A DNA stretch of 32,823 bases from positions 1 to 32,823 of the forward strand of contig JASGMB010000050.1 of assembly GCA_030156665.1 (NCBI GenBank). The letters run 5' to 3'. Made by a program: the position numbers and the translations under genes. Positions 30,664 through 32,823 of the stretch are shown here, one piece after another (position 1 is the stretch's first letter; every line of letters starts with the position of its first letter). Below the pieces are notes generated by a model. The model saw nothing but the letters and a program-made list of their open reading frames with translations. It searched no databases and was not told the DNA's origin. The stretch is from Clostridiales bacterium (GTDB taxonomy: Bacteria > Bacillota > Clostridia > SK-Y3).

Positions 30664-31347
30664 ATGAAAATGTCTATAAAGAATACGAAGATGATAATTT
30701 TCATAGGGGTACTGGCAGTAGTGTTTTCTATAGGATATTGCATGTTCTTTGGTAATCCTATTGATAAATACAAAGCTAGGATAAGGGCTGAAAAATACTT
30801 AACCGATAAATATAAGGGTGTTGAATTTAAGATTAAGAACCTAAAGTATGATTTTATATATGGGAAATATTATGGAAAGGTTATATTTGAAAAACAAAAG
30901 GATATACCATTTACAGTCTCTATCACTAAAAGTGGTATATATGACAATTACGAAGATATAAAACGGAAGTTAAAGATAGAAAAGTATAAGAGTGAAGTAA
31001 TAGAACCACTTATTAAAAAGCAGATTAATGAGGTTAGATCCATTACAATAGGTCCTGCACTTTCAATTGACTCTAATGTAAAAAGCGGGGATATTATTGC
31101 AGCAGATGTTAACTGGGAGATATCAATTTATTATCAGGAAAATGCTTTTTCATCACGGGAAGAATTTACTGATAAATGTGTGCAAGTAAAGGATATTTTT
31201 ATGGAAAATGATATCCTTTTCAGTAGAATCAGTTTCACTTACGAAGGGAGTAATTCTGTTATTGAGTTGGTAATTGATGATGATAATAGCCAAATGTTAC
31301 CGCAGCAGTTATTACAACAGATAAGGGTTATAAAATTAAAAGAATAG
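30664..31347 (+). CDS. YfjL-like membrane-anchored protein
   Basis: The 227 residues have GGGAGGT before the ATG. One N-terminal anchor (about 9-28, MIIFIGVLAVVFSIGYCMFF) is followed by GNPIDKYKARIRAEKYLTDKYKG. This start recalls the YfjL-like and DUF3139 proteins of Firmicutes. The rest is an extracytoplasmic alpha/beta domain with no catalytic motif that I recognise. Together with the lipoprotein upstream it might be part of a small envelope-related operon. Confidence 0.55.
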   Translation: MKMSIKNTKMIIFIGVLAVVFSIGYCMFFGNPIDKYKARIRAEKYLTDKYKGVEFKIKNLKYDFIYGKYYGKVIFEKQKDIPFTVSITKSGIYDNYEDIKRKLKIEKYKSEVIEPLIKKQINEVRSITIGPALSIDSNVKSGDIIAADVNWEISIYYQENAFSSREEFTDKCVQVKDIFMENDILFSRISFTYEGSNSVIELVIDDDNSQMLPQQLLQQIRVIKLKE

Positions 31348-31478
31348 GTTTAAGTTAAAAAGGAAGAAGGACTGTTCAATAAATGTCTTTGGAAGTAAGG
31401 GGATAAATATGGACATTTAAAAAGGATAAATTAAAAAAATTTGAAGGATAATGCAGCAGTGGAAGTGAGGTCAGTTTG

Positions 31479-31742
31479 ATGTTTAAACGATTTTTTTTAA
31501 AACTCTTTACAAGAGAAAAATGGGAAGCCGTTTATATTACGCAGGATGTAGAGCAATATGCAAGAATTAGGGGAAAACTGATGGATAACAATATTACTGT
31601 TAGAACCAAATTTTTTAACCACAATGCGGGATATGTAGAAGCCAGAGGTTATTATGGAAGAACTCAGGATATGACAACCTACGAAATTTTGGTAAAAGAA
31701 GCGGATATTAATAAAGCAAATCAAATTGTACATAATTGTTAG
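31479..31742 (+). CDS. DUF2007-like small protein
   Basis: From ATG 31479 (GTGAGG upstream) the product has 87 residues; TTG 31476 is possible. It contains WEAVYITQDVEQYARIRGKLMDNNI ... YEILVKEADINKANQIVHN. This resembles DUF2007-type ferredoxin-like domains, called putative signal-transducing proteins, in which a strand with the E-x-x-x-A-x-x-I-x-x-x-L pattern pairs with a terminal VxxxDxxxA-x-x-I helix. It is probably cytosolic. Function unknown. Confidence 0.55.
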   Translation: MFKRFFLKLFTREKWEAVYITQDVEQYARIRGKLMDNNITVRTKFFNHNAGYVEARGYYGRTQDMTTYEILVKEADINKANQIVHNC

Positions 31743-31777
31743 CAGATTATTAAGGTTTTATTGATAAAGGGTAGAAT

Positions 31778-31828
31778 ATGCCGAATAGAGATAAAAGAGT
31801 TACTATTAATCAAAAACAAAAAGAATGA
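31778..31828 (+). CDS. Possible 16-residue ORF
   Basis: AAAGGG stands 7 bases before an ATG opening MPNRDKRVTINQKQKE and TGA. It lies just before a frameshifted small membrane gene with which it could be coupled. The composition is highly basic and it may be chance. Confidence 0.2.
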   Translation: MPNRDKRVTINQKQKE

Positions 31829-31842
31829 AGGAATGATATTAC

Positions 31843-32006
31843 ATGAAAAAGCCCATGTTTGTTAGTTTGCTGGTATTTGCAGCGGTCTTGTCGCTATTAT
31901 AGCCTTCATACATAACTTTACAATAGGAAAATTTCTTTCAATGTTAGTGGCAGGATTTGTTATTATCATTCAAATAGTTGTAGGAATAAGATTATTGAAA
32001 AAGTAA
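31843..32006 (+). pseudogene. Small two-span membrane protein with a frameshift
   Basis: GAAGGA precedes ATG 31843. The frame begins MKKPMFVSLLVFAAV and stops at TAG about 31902. Another frame continues from about 31890 with LVAIIAFIHNFTIGKFLSMLVAGFVIIIQIVVGIRLLKK to TAA 32004-32006. Together they form a sensible protein of about 53 residues with two membrane spans and a basic end. A single-base indel near 31885 explains the break. The family is not recognised. Confidence 0.55.
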
Positions 32007-32013
32007 AAAGTTG

Positions 32014-32062
32014 TTTGAACTAAGGTTCAAAGTGGTTTTTACATCTTATATAAAAACCACTT
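32014..32062. terminator. Two hairpins between converging genes
   Basis: TTGAAC-TAAG-GTTCAA (32014-32029) is followed by AAGTGGTTTTTA and TAAAAACCACTT (32030-32062), a perfect 12-base stem. The second overlaps the 3' end of the minus-strand gene and probably ends transcription from both sides. Confidence 0.6.
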
Positions 32063-32302
32063 ACAGGTGTTGATTTCATACTTAATCTCATATATCTTTT
32101 CTATTCCATCAATGATACTCTGGCAGCGGAATATAAACATTCTATTACCTGCCAGCTGTTCTTCTGTTTTGGTAATAATTCTGTCTATCTTTATAATGAT
32201 ATTGGTCTCATCTTCAGTAGATAATTTATATTTGATAGGACTGGGTATTCCATCTTTTGTAAACCATGCAATCATTTCGATAGGTTTCATTAAAACTTTC
32301 AC
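32039..32302 (-). CDS. Conserved hypothetical partner of the Y-family polymerase
   Basis: The likely start is GTG 32302, with AAAGGTGATG just before it; GTG 32311 is the longer alternative. The product is about 87 residues: MKVLMKPIEMIAWFTKDGIPSPIKYKL ... AGNRMFIFRCQSIIDGIEKIYEIKYEINTCKWFLYKM. A protein of this kind often follows DNA polymerase Y genes in Clostridia, as I recall. The ribosome site overlaps the stop of the polymerase gene, so translation is coupled. Function unknown, presumably tied to translesion synthesis. Confidence 0.6.
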   Translation of the reverse strand: MKVLMKPIEMIAWFTKDGIPSPIKYKLSTEDETNIIIKIDRIITKTEEQLAGNRMFIFRCQSIIDGIEKIYEIKYEINTCKWFLYKM

Positions 32303-32313
32303 TGTCATCACCT

Positions 32314-32823
32314 TTACAATATGCTGGACATCATAGGATAATCAGTATTATATAGCACTCCACCCATAAGCGGCTTTAAGCCAGAATGTAAAAAACAGGA
32401 CCGCATCACAGAATTAGGACCGTATTTTAAACGAATTCTATCTATTGCCTTATCAAGATATTTATACTTTTCACTGTCAGGTTCTAAAAGAGAAAGTTGG
32501 TAAAAGTCATTACTATATAAGCCTGACAGGTGTATGCCCATATGCCTTATAGGCTCCCCCTTCCACATTTCATCAAATAACTCTTGCACCTTTTTATAAA
32601 TAATATTGGTAGAGTCAGTCGGCACATCCAGTTTTTTTTGATGGGAGTAAGACTTAAATGTATTATCTTTTAGTGATACTGAAATGACATAGGCACACTT
32701 TTTTACATCACGAAGCCGCATGGCAACTGTTTCTGTTAAAGACAGTAAAACCATGCAGGCTGTTTTCTTATCAGTCACATCAAAGGCGATAGTAGTTGAA
32801 TTTCCTATGCCTTTTATAGGCAA
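32314..32823 (-). CDS. Y-family DNA polymerase (DinB/UmuC type), C-terminal part
   Basis: The frame is open through the right edge of the window; the 169 residues seen are the little-finger and end region. Recognisable parts are KGIGNSTTIAFDVTDKKTACMVLLSLTETVAMRLR, SHQKKLDVPTDSTNIIYKKVQELFDEMW, and GEPIRHMGIHLSGL, followed by YQLSLLE, the typical clamp-binding-like motif (Q-L-S-L-L). IDRIRLKYGPNSVMRS near the end is also standard. The palm domain with the catalytic DDE residues lies outside to the right. It is an error-prone polymerase that bypasses DNA lesions. It is transcribed leftward with a small partner gene. Confidence 0.88.
   Translation of the reverse strand: MPIKGIGNSTTIAFDVTDKKTACMVLLSLTETVAMRLRDVKKCAYVISVSLKDNTFKSYSHQKKLDVPTDSTNIIYKKVQELFDEMWKGEPIRHMGIHLSGLYSNDFYQLSLLEPDSEKYKYLDKAIDRIRLKYGPNSVMRSCFLHSGLKPLMGGVLYNTDYPMMSSIL

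Overview
The window comes from an AT-rich Firmicute, most likely a member of the Clostridia. The signs are low GC outside a few short islands, strong AGGAGG-type ribosome sites, frequent TTG and GTG starts, sigma-A promoters of the TTGACA-17-TATAAT type, a sigma-54 activator, a VanY-type peptidase and a NodB deacetylase. The species cannot be named from this sequence.

Left edge (1-1284): the end of a GC-richer gene, a DUF2807-like protein, then a detached 3' half of a tRNA-Ser gene. The fragment fits tRNA-Ser(GCU) and breaks in the anticodon loop. I read this as the right end of an integrated element lying mostly off the left edge.

Backbone block (about 1.6-18.5 kb): a DUF1576 membrane protein split into two overlapping frames, a small partner protein, a secreted NodB deacetylase, and a small minus-strand membrane protein. 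These are followed by a sigma-54 activator and a ten-gene Mrp/Mbh-like Na+/H+ antiporter operon. The operon has a clear -24/-12 promoter with two palindromic sites upstream, so activator and operon form a coherent regulatory unit. The first of its three large antiporter subunits is broken by an internal deletion. A UPF0316 protein, about 1 kb without a recognisable gene, and a VanY-type carboxypeptidase complete the block.

Island (about 18.6-29.4 kb): an intact tRNA-Ser(GGA) starts it, and a second copy of the tRNA 3' half plus about 90 bp of downstream DNA closes it. Inside, the first 3 kb is decayed: a phage-gene remnant, a GC-rich structured segment, an excisionase-like gene, and a two-component system shredded by deletions. 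Then comes an intact TetR-RND-adaptor-TolC efflux cluster with two matching operators. The TolC-like protein appears to lack the outer-membrane barrel strands. A VapBC-like toxin-antitoxin pair and an orphan VbhA-type antitoxin follow. No integrase is left inside.

Right edge (29.4-32.8 kb): small genes for lipoprotein, membrane-anchored and zinc-ribbon-like proteins, a frameshifted small membrane protein, and a minus-strand Y-family DNA polymerase running off the end with its small downstream partner.
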